In this document: positions 43,641-51,449 of the stretch, one piece after another | How the letters are laid out: every line of letters starts with the position of its first letter | Numbering within the stretch: the first letter of the stretch is position 1 | Origin: an uncultured Lachnospiraceae bacterium | GTDB taxonomy: Bacteria; Bacillota; Clostridia; Lachnospirales; Lachnospiraceae | Assembly (NCBI GenBank): GCA_900316805.1 | Contig: ONEJ01000085.1 | Location: forward strand, 18,644-82,643 | Direction: 5' to 3' | Length of the DNA stretch: 64,000 nucleotides | The notes under the pieces: model-generated | Told to the model about the DNA's origin: nothing | The model's input: the letters and a program-made list of their open reading frames with translations, nothing else | The model's database searches: none | Program-made: the position numbers and the translations under genes

Positions 43641-44173
43641 TAACGGAACATATGATTTCCGATTCTTAATCTGCAGTTTTTCAGATATACGGAGAAGAAC
43701 AGGTAGGAGTTCATATTGGTTTCTTTTCCGTTCAGTGTCAGCGTCCGGCGTCCTTCAAGCACCTGCCGGGCAGCTTTGATGGAATCCTTATGATTCTTCT
43801 GAGTGAATTTTCCCTGATCGTAGAGCTTCAGTGTTCTGGAAAGTGCACCGGAACGGACCGGAGAAAACTGTCCTTTCTGGTAAATTACCTCGCTGATGCT
43901 GTTGGGAAATAAATCAGAATTCACGCGGTTCATCACAACGATACCTACGGCAACCTTGCCATTATAGGATTCTGCACCTGCCTCACAGAAAATGATGGCA
44001 GACATGAGACGAAGCTGGTCTTCTGTGTAAGCCGGCTCCTCGGTAAGCTGGCAATTTTTTATTTTTTGCAAAGATTGATCTTTTGTAGAAGCTTTAGCCA
44101 GAACAGGGCTGCTAAACAGTACTGTGAAGGCTAACAGAAAGGTAATCATTCTTTTATGGGTGGCTTTATTCAT
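43640..44173 (-). CDS. Secreted SleB-type cell wall hydrolase
   Basis: A 177-residue protein with a signal peptide (about residues 1-28, ending near VLAKAS) and a Hydrolase_2/SleB catalytic domain (about 50-177). The catalytic Glu is in AIIFCEAGAESYNGKVAVG, followed by VVMNRV. SleB proteins are lytic transglycosylases that open spore cortex or vegetative peptidoglycan. Without a peptidoglycan-binding domain the target is uncertain. It has its own promoter on the minus strand. Confidence 0.85.
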   Translation of the reverse strand: MNKATHKRMITFLLAFTVLFSSPVLAKASTKDQSLQKIKNCQLTEEPAYTEDQLRLMSAIIFCEAGAESYNGKVAVGIVVMNRVNSDLFPNSISEVIYQKGQFSPVRSGALSRTLKLYDQGKFTQKNHKDSIKAARQVLEGRRTLTLNGKETNMNSYLFFSVYLKNCRLRIGNHMFR

Positions 44174-44248
44174 AATATTGTAATCTCCTTATTACGATTA
44201 TGTGTCACTCTGACTAATGACGTAATTTTTTTGTAACATTTCTTAACA

Positions 44249-44276
44249 ATAATAACATAATTATGGGATTTGTCAA
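44249..44276 (-). promoter_or_regulatory. Sigma-A promoter of the SleB-type gene
   Basis: On the minus strand a perfect TTGACA (complement of 44271-44276) and TATTAT (complement of 44249-44254) are 16 bp apart. Confidence 0.65.
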
Positions 44277-44325
44277 CCCTTTTATGATTTATGCAGACAG
44301 ATGCGCGAAAGGAACAGAAGTATTT

Positions 44326-45090
44326 ATGAAGAATTATAAAATGATTGTAGCTTACGATGGAACCCGCTACCGGGGATGGCAGATCCAGAAGAATACCGAT
44401 GCCACCATCCAGGGAAAACTTTCCATGGTGCTTGGCAATCTGGCAGGTCATACGGTGGAGGTGATCGGATCCGGCAGGACGGATGCGGGGGTGCATGCTC
44501 TGGGTCAGACGGCAAATTTTCATCTGGAGGAGCATTTTACCAGGGAGGAGATTTGGGAATATCTCAATCATTACCTTCCGGAAGACATTGTTATCACAAA
44601 AATAGATGAGGTTGACAATCGGTTTCACAGCCGGTACAACGCCGTGAGCAAGACCTACAGCTACCGGATAAGGACCAGTCCTATACCGGATGTGTTTTCG
44701 AGACGGTTCTGCTATCAATATGGAAAGCCTCTGGAGGAAGAGCGGATGAAGGAGGCAGCAGGATATCTGCTGGGAACCCACGACTTTGCTTCTTTTTGCG
44801 GCAATAAGCATATGAAGAAATCGACGGTCCGTACCATATACAAAATCGAGTTTTTGAAGAAGGAGGGGGAACTTACAATCTCCTATACAGGAAACGGTTT
44901 TCTGCAGGGAATGGTAAGAATCCTTACCGGGACACTGATCGAGGTGGGAAGAGGAGACCGAACCCCGGAGAGTATGAAAACCCTGTTGGAGGCAAAGTGC
45001 AGGGAACTGGCAGGGTATACTGCGCCGCCCCAGGGACTTCGGCTGGAGCAGGTGGAATACGAAGCGGAAGCTGTGAAAGCCGGCAGCTGA
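44326..45090 (+). CDS. truA: tRNA pseudouridine(38-40) synthase TruA
   Basis: A 254-residue enzyme that modifies the tRNA anticodon arm. The start MKNYKMIVAYDGTRYRGWQ and the catalytic SGRTDAGVHALGQ motif (Asp nucleophile) are typical, and the C-terminal part with FCGNKHMKKSTVRTIYKIE follows. The ATG at 44326 gives the family length; the frame extends upstream into a divergent promoter region without family similarity. AAAGGA is 12 bp away, which is long. Confidence 0.95.
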   Translation: MKNYKMIVAYDGTRYRGWQIQKNTDATIQGKLSMVLGNLAGHTVEVIGSGRTDAGVHALGQTANFHLEEHFTREEIWEYLNHYLPEDIVITKIDEVDNRFHSRYNAVSKTYSYRIRTSPIPDVFSRRFCYQYGKPLEEERMKEAAGYLLGTHDFASFCGNKHMKKSTVRTIYKIEFLKKEGELTISYTGNGFLQGMVRILTGTLIEVGRGDRTPESMKTLLEAKCRELAGYTAPPQGLRLEQVEYEAEAVKAGS

Positions 45091-45125
45091 TGCGAAAAGA
45101 ATAGAAAAATGTCGAAATTTATTTC

Positions 45126-45154
45126 TTGACAAACGAAAAATATAGTATTAGAAC
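45126..45154 (+). promoter_or_regulatory. Probable promoter of the liv locus
   Basis: A perfect TTGACA (45126-45131) is followed after 17 bp by TAGAAC (45149-45154), a 4-of-6 match to the -10 consensus. The leader would be over 200 nt. Confidence 0.5.
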
Positions 45155-45187
45155 GTGTCTAAATTGAATCGGACAAATCATACAAAG

Positions 45188-45220
45188 GTGTACAGGCAGA
45201 GATGGTCTGTGCACTTTTTT
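45188..45220 (+). terminator. First leader terminator of the liv locus
   Basis: GTGTACAG (45188-45195) pairs with CTGTGCAC (45207-45214) with one wobble, followed by six T residues. It would stop transcription about 60 nt after initiation and so may act as an attenuator. Confidence 0.7.
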
Positions 45221-45302
45221 ATTTTCTGATCTGTCAGATTCCTTTGATGGGGCGTCAGCTTTTGATTCCTGCATCAAACATATCATAGAACTTGGAACGG
45301 AC

Positions 45303-45340
45303 AAAGGGGTTCGGCAGCGATTGCTGCTGCACCCTTTTTT
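45303..45340 (+). terminator. Second leader terminator of the liv locus
   Basis: GGGT (45307-45310) with ACCC (45331-45334), plus the inner GCAGC with GCTGC, form a hairpin followed by six T residues. Its flanks repeat features of the first leader hairpin, including the preceding CGGACAAA, so the two are related elements in tandem. Confidence 0.6.
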
Positions 45341-45376
45341 GTTCTGAGGCAGAATGAAGAAAGAGAGGAAAAATCT

Positions 45377-45887
45377 ATGAGAAAGAAAAAACTGGTAAGC
45401 ATGTTTCTGGCAGTTGGAATGGCACTCAGCATGATGGCCTGCGGCGGTGCAGCACAGGATTCCGCAGGTGAGTCTTCCCAGGCAGCAAAGGAAGACAGTG
45501 GAGCTGCGGCAGGGGATACCATTACTCTTCAATGATTTCTACTTCATTAACCACTACGCAGAGGATCTGGCAGCTACCGATGTTTCCTCTTACTTTGTAA
45601 GCTCCTACAAAGAAAAATATGGGGAAAGCCCAAACAACTTCGATGCTCTGGGCTACGATGCAGTTCTGGTATACAAGAAGGCCATCGAGGCAGCCAATGC
45701 AGTAGATGCAGCAAGCGTTCAGGCAGCCCTTTCTGACACCAGCGTGGTTTACGAAGTGGCCAGCGGTAAGTTCTCCTTCGATGAGACCGGTACTCCCATT
45801 AAGAGTGGTGTGCTGATGGGCTACAGCTATCAGGAGGGCGATACAACCATCACAAAGAAAGCAATTCAGACTCTGGAAGCACAGTAA
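45377..45887 (+). pseudogene. livJ: livJ remnant: branched-chain amino acid binding lipoprotein, deleted and frameshifted
   Basis: Codons from 45377 encode a lipoprotein signal (MRKKKLVSMFLAVGMALSMM followed by ACGG) and a Ser/Ala/Gly linker, ending at TGA 45533-45535 after GDTITLQ. From 45528, in another frame, the C-terminal part of a LivJ solute-binding protein begins (DFYFINHYAEDLAATDVSSY and GYDAVLVYKKAIEAANAVDA) and runs to the stop at 45887. A full LivJ has about 390 residues; here only about 52 plus 119 remain, so roughly 220 codons of the ligand-binding domain are lost. The product cannot work as a binding protein. AGGAAAAAT-type leader and promoter remain upstream. Confidence 0.85.
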
Positions 45888-45977
45888 ACCGTTTCCTGCC
45901 TGAGTTTGAAGAGGAGAGGTGTTTACCCCTCCTCTTCGTATCATTTTAAGTATACTATAGAAAGAGGGGACAAGCAT

Positions 45978-46099
45978 ATGGTTACCTTTATCCAGTTTTT
46001 GATCACGGGACTGCGGCTGGGCAGCGTGTATGCGCTCATTGCACTTGGTTACACCATGGTGTATGGAATCATCAAGCTGATCAATTTTGCTCATGGTGG
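45978..46099 (+). pseudogene. livH: livH 5' fragment, frameshifted
   Basis: From the ATG at 45978 (GAGGGG upstream) the product reads MVTFIQFLITGLRLGSVYAL and LGYTMVYGIIKLINFAHG, the conserved LivH N-terminus. At AHG the frame is lost: intact LivH continues with a DVLMVGGY-type sequence, and here the bases coding MVGGYTLFF continue in another frame. A short deletion between two ATGGTG-like repeats would explain it. The out-of-frame reading stops at 46238. Confidence 0.8.
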
Positions 46100-47106
46100 G
46101 CGGCTACACGCTGTTTTTCACAATCCCGCTCATGATGAAGATCGGACTGCCGGGATGGCTGGCAGTTATTCTTGCAATTATCGTCTGTTCCTGCGTAGGT
46201 ATGCTAATGGAACTTCTGGCATACCGGCCGGTGCGTAAGAAAGGCACCAACCTGACGGCGCTGATCACGGCCATTGCCATGAGCTTTGTGCTGGAAAATC
46301 TGGCCCAGGCAATACCGGCGATCGGACCGGATCCGAGGGTACCTTACACCTTGTTCAGTAAAACGGTCACCATCGGAAAGGTGTCCATCAGCAGTGCAAC
46401 CTTTATTACCATCCTTGTAGTAGTAATCGTAAGTTTTCTGGCGGCAGGAATTTTGGCAGCACTGCTGGGACTGATCGTTGGTATTCCGGCCCTCAGACTG
46501 AAGGGGGATTACCTTGCCATTATTACACTGGGCTTTGGCATGATCATCGTAAATCTGATCAACAATATTCCTTTCTGCGGACAGCAGGGACTGGGTCGGG
46601 GTGTTGCATCTTCCTCTTTGTATGCCAATGGTCTGGGACTTTCAAACGATGATAAAATGAAATACATGTGGATTGGCGTGGTGACCGTTATCATCTGTAT
46701 GATCATCATGTTTATGTTTGTCCGCTCCAAATATGGGCGCATCATAAGGGCAATTCGGGATAATGAGATTGCAGCCAGTGCCTCTGGCATCAATGTAAGC
46801 TTCTATAAGGTGCTGACCTTTGCCTTTACCAATGGATCCATCCTGAACTCGGTGTTTATCGTGGTTATGGTGGTCATCGGCGGTATGGGATCCCTCACCG
46901 GCTCCGTGGTGGCGGCTATCGGTATGTTTATTTTGAACTATATCATCAAAAATGGTGCCTGGGTCAATGCACTGCCCGGCTTCTTAAAGAGTATGTTTAC
47001 CTATCCGATGCTGGTGTACTCCATTGCATTGATTATTGTGATTATGTTCCGACCCCACGGAATTATGGGAACCAAGGAATTTGCTTTGTGTGACATTCCG
47101 AAATGA
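46087..47106 (+). CDS. LivH-LivM chimeric permease reading frame (degenerate)
   Basis: An open frame of 339 codons. The first part is LivH (MVGGYTLFFTIPLMM to about VSISSATFITILVVV), with the AYRPVRKKGTNLTALITAIA block. From SFLAAGILAALLGLIVGIPA it is LivM (ALRLKGDYLAIITLGFGMII and RAIRDNEIAASASGINVSFY). A further in-frame gap lies after KVLTFAF, where LivM proteins have about 25 more residues before VVMVVIGGMGS. The end (GTKEFALCDIPK) departs from the usual LivM tail, which can still be seen in another frame (KRARQKEA at about 47145-47172). It lacks the LivH start, so a working permease is unlikely. The fusion looks like recombination between adjacent paralogues. Confidence 0.75.
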   Translation: MLMVGGYTLFFTIPLMMKIGLPGWLAVILAIIVCSCVGMLMELLAYRPVRKKGTNLTALITAIAMSFVLENLAQAIPAIGPDPRVPYTLFSKTVTIGKVSISSATFITILVVVIVSFLAAGILAALLGLIVGIPALRLKGDYLAIITLGFGMIIVNLINNIPFCGQQGLGRGVASSSLYANGLGLSNDDKMKYMWIGVVTVIICMIIMFMFVRSKYGRIIRAIRDNEIAASASGINVSFYKVLTFAFTNGSILNSVFIVVMVVIGGMGSLTGSVVAAIGMFILNYIIKNGAWVNALPGFLKSMFTYPMLVYSIALIIVIMFRPHGIMGTKEFALCDIPK

Positions 47107-47177
47107 CCCAAAGAAATCAAGGCTTATTTTGCAGGAAAAGTGGCAAAGCGGGCACGGCAGAAGGAGGCGTAAGTACG

Positions 47178-47903
47178 ATGGATGAGAAGAAAACGCCGGT
47201 ACTGCAGACGAAGCACTTAGGGATTACCTTTGGTGGTCTTCGGGCAGTGAACGATTTTAATATGGAAATATATAAGGGCGAACTGGTAGGTCTGATCGGA
47301 CCCAACGGAGCGGGAAAAACCACCACACTGCATACGATTTCCGGTCTTTTACACGCCAGCAGCGGGGAGATTCTTATGGATGATAAAAATCTTCAGAAGG
47401 TGCCGGCCAACAAAATTATCGAATTGGGACTGGCCCAGGTGCCGGAGGGGCGTCATGTATTTGCCCAGATGACGGTGCTGGAAAATCTGTATATGGGTGC
47501 TTATATTTTAAAGGATAAAGCAAAAATCAAAGAAAATATCGAGTTGGTCTATTCCCATTTTCCAAGGCTGAAGGAACGGTCCAACCAGCTGGCGGGAACT
47601 CTTTCCGGCGGAGAACAGCAGATGCTTGCCACAGGACGGGCTCTTATGACCAATCCGAAAATTCTTCTGATGGATGAGCCTTCTATGGGACTTTCCCCGT
47701 TACTGGTTTCTGAGATCTTCTCCATTATTCAGGAACCGCACCGGGATGGGATTACGATTCTTCTGGTGGAGCAGAATGCGAAAATGGCTCTTTCCGTGGC
47801 AAATCGGGCTTACGTGCTGGAGAATGGTAAGATCTCCATGTCGGGAGATGCGAAGACCCTGCTGAGTGACAGCAGAGTGAAAAAGGCTTATCTGGGAGCC
47901 TGA
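47178..47903 (+). CDS. LivG-LivF chimeric ABC transporter ATPase
   Basis: A 241-residue ATPase with all motifs: Walker A GPNGAGKTT, Q-loop region AQVPEGRHVF, signature LSGGEQQ, Walker B ILLMDEPS. The first 48 residues are LivG-like (LGITFGGLRAVNDFNMEIYK), while everything after the Walker A (TLHTISGLLHASSGEI, VPEGRHVFAQMTVLENLYMG and LLVEQNAKMALSVANRAYVL) is LivF-like. The junction falls in the sequence shared by the two paralogues, as expected from unequal recombination that removed one gene length. The ATG at 47178 has AAGGAGG 10 bp upstream. The ATPase may be active, but its permease partners are damaged. Confidence 0.82.
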   Translation: MDEKKTPVLQTKHLGITFGGLRAVNDFNMEIYKGELVGLIGPNGAGKTTTLHTISGLLHASSGEILMDDKNLQKVPANKIIELGLAQVPEGRHVFAQMTVLENLYMGAYILKDKAKIKENIELVYSHFPRLKERSNQLAGTLSGGEQQMLATGRALMTNPKILLMDEPSMGLSPLLVSEIFSIIQEPHRDGITILLVEQNAKMALSVANRAYVLENGKISMSGDAKTLLSDSRVKKAYLGA

Positions 47904-47915
47904 AAGGAGGCTGTT

Positions 47916-48533
47916 ATGGAACACAAAGTGATTACGATTGCCCGGGAGACGGGAAGCGGCGGCTACCACGTTGCACAGAAGCTGTCGAAGCTTTTGGTAA
48001 TTCCTTGCTATGACAGGGAGCTTTTGCGCCGGGCATCGGATGTGAGCGGCATTCATGAGCGGCTGTTTGGCCTGGCAGATGAGCGGAGCGGCTGGAAGGA
48101 GATGATTACCTCCGCGAAGAAGGTTTATAATGGTGAAATCCTTCCGGCAGACAGCGATGACTATATTTCCACCAGCAACCTCTTCAGCTTCCAGGCGAAG
48201 ATCATCAAGGATCTGGCGAAGGAAGAGAGCTGTATCATTTTGGGGCGCTGCGGCAATTATCTGCTGAAGGACCAGCCGGATGTGGTGCGGGTGTTTATCC
48301 ATGCACCATTGGAGGTCAGATATAAGAATGTGGCTTCCTACTCCGAAGGCAAATCCGAGAGCGAAATCCTGCGGGAGATTCGTAAGGAGGACAAACGCCG
48401 TTCGGCCTATTATCATTATTATACCGGGGAAGAATGGCGGGATGTGTCCGGCTACGACCTGTGTCTGGACTCCTCTAAGCTGGGAGAAGATGGCTGTGCG
48501 GAAAAAATTTGCCGGCTTTTGGAACTTTTCTGA
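47916..48533 (+). CDS. Cytidylate kinase-like family protein
   Basis: A 205-residue P-loop protein (ITIARETGSGGYHVAQKLSK) of the cytidylate-kinase-like family, which is common in gut Firmicutes. A second conserved block is IILGRCGNYLL, and the C-terminal part has an Arg-rich lid (EIRKEDKRRSAYYHYYTGEE). It differs from the true Cmk in length and lid, so the substrate is unknown. It follows the liv remnant by 12 bp and shares its transcript. AAAGGAGG precedes the ATG. Confidence 0.82.
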   Translation: MEHKVITIARETGSGGYHVAQKLSKLLVIPCYDRELLRRASDVSGIHERLFGLADERSGWKEMITSAKKVYNGEILPADSDDYISTSNLFSFQAKIIKDLAKEESCIILGRCGNYLLKDQPDVVRVFIHAPLEVRYKNVASYSEGKSESEILREIRKEDKRRSAYYHYYTGEEWRDVSGYDLCLDSSKLGEDGCAEKICRLLELF

Positions 48534-48542
48534 GTAAAAATA

Positions 48543-48571
48543 TTGATTTTTCTGTAAAAGTGTTGTACAAT
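48543..48571 (+). promoter_or_regulatory. Sigma-A promoter of the citrate synthase gene
   Basis: TTGATT (48543-48548) and TACAAT (48566-48571) are spaced by 17 bp. Confidence 0.65.
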
Positions 48572-48585
48572 ACAGAAAAATGAAG

Positions 48586-48623
48586 AAACACCGATTACGA
48601 AGATGTATGCGTAATCGGTGTTT
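48586..48623 (+). promoter_or_regulatory. Hairpin in the citrate synthase leader
   Basis: AAACACCGATTACG (48586-48599) and CGTAATCGGTGTTT (48610-48623) form a perfect 14-bp stem with a 10-nt loop, followed by an interrupted T tract (TTTTGTGTTTT). It starts only about 10 nt after the likely transcription start, so it is either a terminator for upstream genes or a 5' attenuator or stabiliser. Confidence 0.6.
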
Positions 48624-48672
48624 TGTGTTTTAAAAGATGTATGTATCAGACAGGCTGAGTGAGGTAGCAGAT

Positions 48673-50082
48673 ATGGAAGAACTGATGAATGGTCTTGAAA
48701 ATGAAATTGTGAAGGAAATGCCGGATATTGATGAGATGGGAGAACTCCGCCGGGATGTGGAAACACTACATGTGGAGTTGTTAAAGAATCACCGCATTGA
48801 TCCGAGTCTTTATGAGAAATATGATGTGAAGCGGGGACTGCGGGATTCTGCCGGAAAGGGTGTACTGACCGGACTGACGGAAATCTCCGACGTCTGTGCC
48901 TATGCCATGGAGGATGGGAAGAAGGTTCCCTCCGACGGTAATCTCTATTATCAGGGCGTGAATGTAAGGGAAATTGTAAAGGGGCTGAAGGGACGAAGAT
49001 TCGGGTTTGAGGAGACCATTTATCTTCTGATGTTCGGAAAACTTCCCAATGAGAAAGAACTGGAGATGTTTCTTCATGTGATGTTCGAAATGCAGCATCT
49101 GGGCAGTCGTTTTGTCCGGGATGTGGTGATGAAGGCTTCCAACTCCAACATTATGAATGCACTGCAGCGTTGTGTGCTTACCCTTTATACCTACGATTCC
49201 AACCCGGATGACATCAGTGTACGGAATGTACTGCGCCAGTCGCTGGAGTTGATCAACAAGCTTCCGTTGATTGCAGTTTATTCCTATCGTTCCTACTGCC
49301 ATTTCCGGAAGGACGAGACCCTGATGATCCGGAATCCGAAAAGGGGATTATCCATGGCAGAAAATATCCTTCTTATGCTTCGGCCGGACGGAAAATACAC
49401 AGAGCTGGAGGTAAAGGTTCTGGACATCGCCCTGATTCTTCACGCAGAGCATGGCGGCGGCAATAACTCCACCTTTACTACCCACGTGGTAACCTCCTCC
49501 GGCACGGATACTTATTCCTCTGTGGCAGCTTCCATCGGTTCCCTGAAGGGATCGAGGCACGGCGGTGCCAACCTAAAGGTTCAGAATATGTTTAAGGATA
49601 TCAAGGAGCATGTGAAGGACTGGAGCAATCAGGAGCAAATTGCGGCGTATCTGAATAAGATATTGGATAAAGAGGCATTTGACCATTCCGGTCTGATCTA
49701 TGGAATGGGACATGCCGTCTACACTTTATCGGATCCGCGAGAGGTAATTCTTAAGGATTTTGCAAGGAAGCTGGCGGTGGAGAAGGGCATGACCGAAGAA
49801 TTTTCCCTGTATGAGACCGTGGAAAATATTGCAGGGAAGCTGATCATGGAGCGCCGTAAGGTGTTCAAAAATGTCTGTGCCAATGTGGATTTTTACAGTG
49901 GGTTTGTTTACACCATGCTGGGAATCCCGGAGGAACTCTTCACGCCAATCTTTGCCATTTCCCGTATTTCTGGCTGGTGTGCACACCGGCTGGAGGAACT
50001 TATTAACGCCAACAAGATCATTCGTCCGGCATACAAATATGTAGGCGAACACGTGGATTACAACGGAATGGACAACCGGTAA
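48673..50082 (+). CDS. gltA: Citrate synthase
   Basis: A protein of 469 residues from the ATG at 48673, which has TGAGG 8 bp upstream; an in-frame ATG at 48637 lies without a ribosome site. It makes citrate from acetyl-CoA and oxaloacetate, here probably for glutamate synthesis through a partial TCA branch. The family motifs are visible: YDVKRGLRDSAGKGVLTGLT, HAEHGGGNNSTFTTHVVTSS (catalytic His), LKGSRHGGANLKV and GMGHAVYTLSDPRE. It belongs to the longer clostridial type. It stands alone between its own promoter and a hairpin terminator. Confidence 0.94.
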   Translation: MEELMNGLENEIVKEMPDIDEMGELRRDVETLHVELLKNHRIDPSLYEKYDVKRGLRDSAGKGVLTGLTEISDVCAYAMEDGKKVPSDGNLYYQGVNVREIVKGLKGRRFGFEETIYLLMFGKLPNEKELEMFLHVMFEMQHLGSRFVRDVVMKASNSNIMNALQRCVLTLYTYDSNPDDISVRNVLRQSLELINKLPLIAVYSYRSYCHFRKDETLMIRNPKRGLSMAENILLMLRPDGKYTELEVKVLDIALILHAEHGGGNNSTFTTHVVTSSGTDTYSSVAASIGSLKGSRHGGANLKVQNMFKDIKEHVKDWSNQEQIAAYLNKILDKEAFDHSGLIYGMGHAVYTLSDPREVILKDFARKLAVEKGMTEEFSLYETVENIAGKLIMERRKVFKNVCANVDFYSGFVYTMLGIPEELFTPIFAISRISGWCAHRLEELINANKIIRPAYKYVGEHVDYNGMDNR

Positions 50083-50112
50083 ATGACTGAAATTTCAAAT
50101 ACGGATTTATGC

Positions 50113-50135
50113 ACGGCCCCCTTTTTGGGGGCCGT
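50113..50135 (+). terminator. Hairpin terminator after gltA
   Basis: ACGGCCCCC (50113-50121) and GGGGGCCGT (50127-50135) form a perfect GC-rich 9-bp stem with a T5 loop. The downstream T tract is weak (TGTGTGTC), so termination efficiency is unsure. Confidence 0.6.
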
Positions 50136-50160
50136 TGTGTGTCTCTCTGGAAATCTGAAT

Positions 50161-50190
50161 GTTACATTTCGCAGGTGTGTGAACTGTAAC
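50161..50190. repeat. 30-nt intergenic palindrome (copy 4)
   Basis: GTTACATTTCGC (50161-50172) and GTGAACTGTAAC (50179-50190) pair with one mismatch and one wobble around a 6-nt loop. The right arm is identical to that at 42707-42718. It lies 40 bp upstream of the pheA promoter. Confidence 0.75.
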
Positions 50191-50230
50191 ATCTGAATCA
50201 AATGATAAGATTCTGTTTTTTGGAGATATC

Positions 50231-50259
50231 TTGCCTTTTGGGAGGAACTGTAATAAAAT
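50231..50259 (+). promoter_or_regulatory. Probable promoter of pheA
   Basis: TTGCCT (50231-50236) and TAAAAT (50254-50259) are 17 bp apart, with the start codon 30 bp downstream. Confidence 0.55.
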
Positions 50260-50289
50260 CATTGGTATAGAAAGCCAAGGAGAATTTGT

Positions 50290-51420
50290 ATGAGAGATTT
50301 ACAGGAAATCCGCAAGGAGATCGATGAGATTGACGATCAGATCGTAGCGTTATATGAAAATCGTATGAAGCTGACTTCCGAAGTGGCAGAGTATAAGATC
50401 GACACGGGGAAGAAGATTTTTGACAAAGAGAGGGAGGAGTCCAAGCTTACCACATTAGGGCAGAAGGCCTCCTGCGATTTTACCAGGAATGGGATCCGGG
50501 AACTTTTCGAACAGATCATGGCCATGAGCCGCAAGAAGCAGTACCAGCTTCTGACGGAGCATGGGATTGTGGAAAAGCCGGAATTTCAGAATGTGGACCG
50601 GCTGGAAGTCCGAAATGCCCGGATTGTGTTTCAGGGGCTGGAGGGAGCTTACAGCCAGCAGGCCATGGAGGAGTTTTTCGGAGAAAACTGTGATAATTTT
50701 CATGTGGATACATGGAAGGATGCCATGGAGGCGATTGCAGATGGCAGGGCAGATTATGCGGTGCTTCCCATCGAAAATTCCTCTGCCGGGATTGTGTCGG
50801 AAAACTACGATCTGTTAGTGGAGTATGATAACTATATCGTGGGGGAACAGATCATTAAGATCGATCATGCCCTGTTGGGAATGCCGGGGGCGAAAGAGAG
50901 CGATATCAAGAGTGTGTATTCCCACAAGCAGTCCCTGATGCAGTGCAGTGATTTCCTGGAGGAGCACGGGGATTGGGAGAAATGCAGTCTCAGTAATAAT
51001 GCGGTGGCAGCCCGGAAAATCTGCGAGGATGGACGGTTGGATCAGGCCGCGATCGCCAGTGCCAGAAACGCTGAGATCTATGGTCTTCACGTGCTGCGGG
51101 AATCCATCCAGAATAACAAGAATAACTCTACCCGGTTTATCATTGTGACCGGTGAGCGGATTTATACCAGAGATGCGGGACGAATCAGTATCTGCTTTGA
51201 AGTAAAGCATGAGAGTGGTGCGTTGTACCATGCCCTTTCTCATTTTATTTACAATGGAATCAACATGACCAATATCCAGTCAAGACCTCTGCAGAACAGA
51301 AACTGGGAATACCGGTTTTTCGTGGATTTTGAAGGGTGCTTTGGTGATGAGGCTGTGCAGAATGCGCTGAGGGGCTTGAAAGAGGAGACAATCTCCCTCA
51401 AAATTCTGGGAACCTACTAA
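50290..51420 (+). CDS. pheA: Bifunctional chorismate mutase/prephenate dehydratase
   Basis: A 376-residue enzyme of phenylalanine synthesis. The chorismate mutase domain is residues 1-90 (RKEIDEIDDQIVALYENRMK), the prephenate dehydratase domain about 108-285 (FQGLEGAYSQQA, LPIENSSAGIV and NNKNNSTRFIIV), and an ACT domain for phenylalanine feedback is about 295-376 (with IQSRP). The fused CM-PDT layout is typical of Lachnospiraceae. No leader peptide or T-box was seen upstream. Confidence 0.95.
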   Translation: MRDLQEIRKEIDEIDDQIVALYENRMKLTSEVAEYKIDTGKKIFDKEREESKLTTLGQKASCDFTRNGIRELFEQIMAMSRKKQYQLLTEHGIVEKPEFQNVDRLEVRNARIVFQGLEGAYSQQAMEEFFGENCDNFHVDTWKDAMEAIADGRADYAVLPIENSSAGIVSENYDLLVEYDNYIVGEQIIKIDHALLGMPGAKESDIKSVYSHKQSLMQCSDFLEEHGDWEKCSLSNNAVAARKICEDGRLDQAAIASARNAEIYGLHVLRESIQNNKNNSTRFIIVTGERIYTRDAGRISICFEVKHESGALYHALSHFIYNGINMTNIQSRPLQNRNWEYRFFVDFEGCFGDEAVQNALRGLKEETISLKILGTY

Positions 51421-51449
51421 AGGAAGGAAAGTACATAGGAGGTGAGCGT

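Noticed and set aside
45155-45376. T-box or known amino acid riboswitch in the liv leader
   Set aside because: No T-box TGGNACC bulge sequence or specifier-loop arrangement could be found; only two terminator hairpins are supported.
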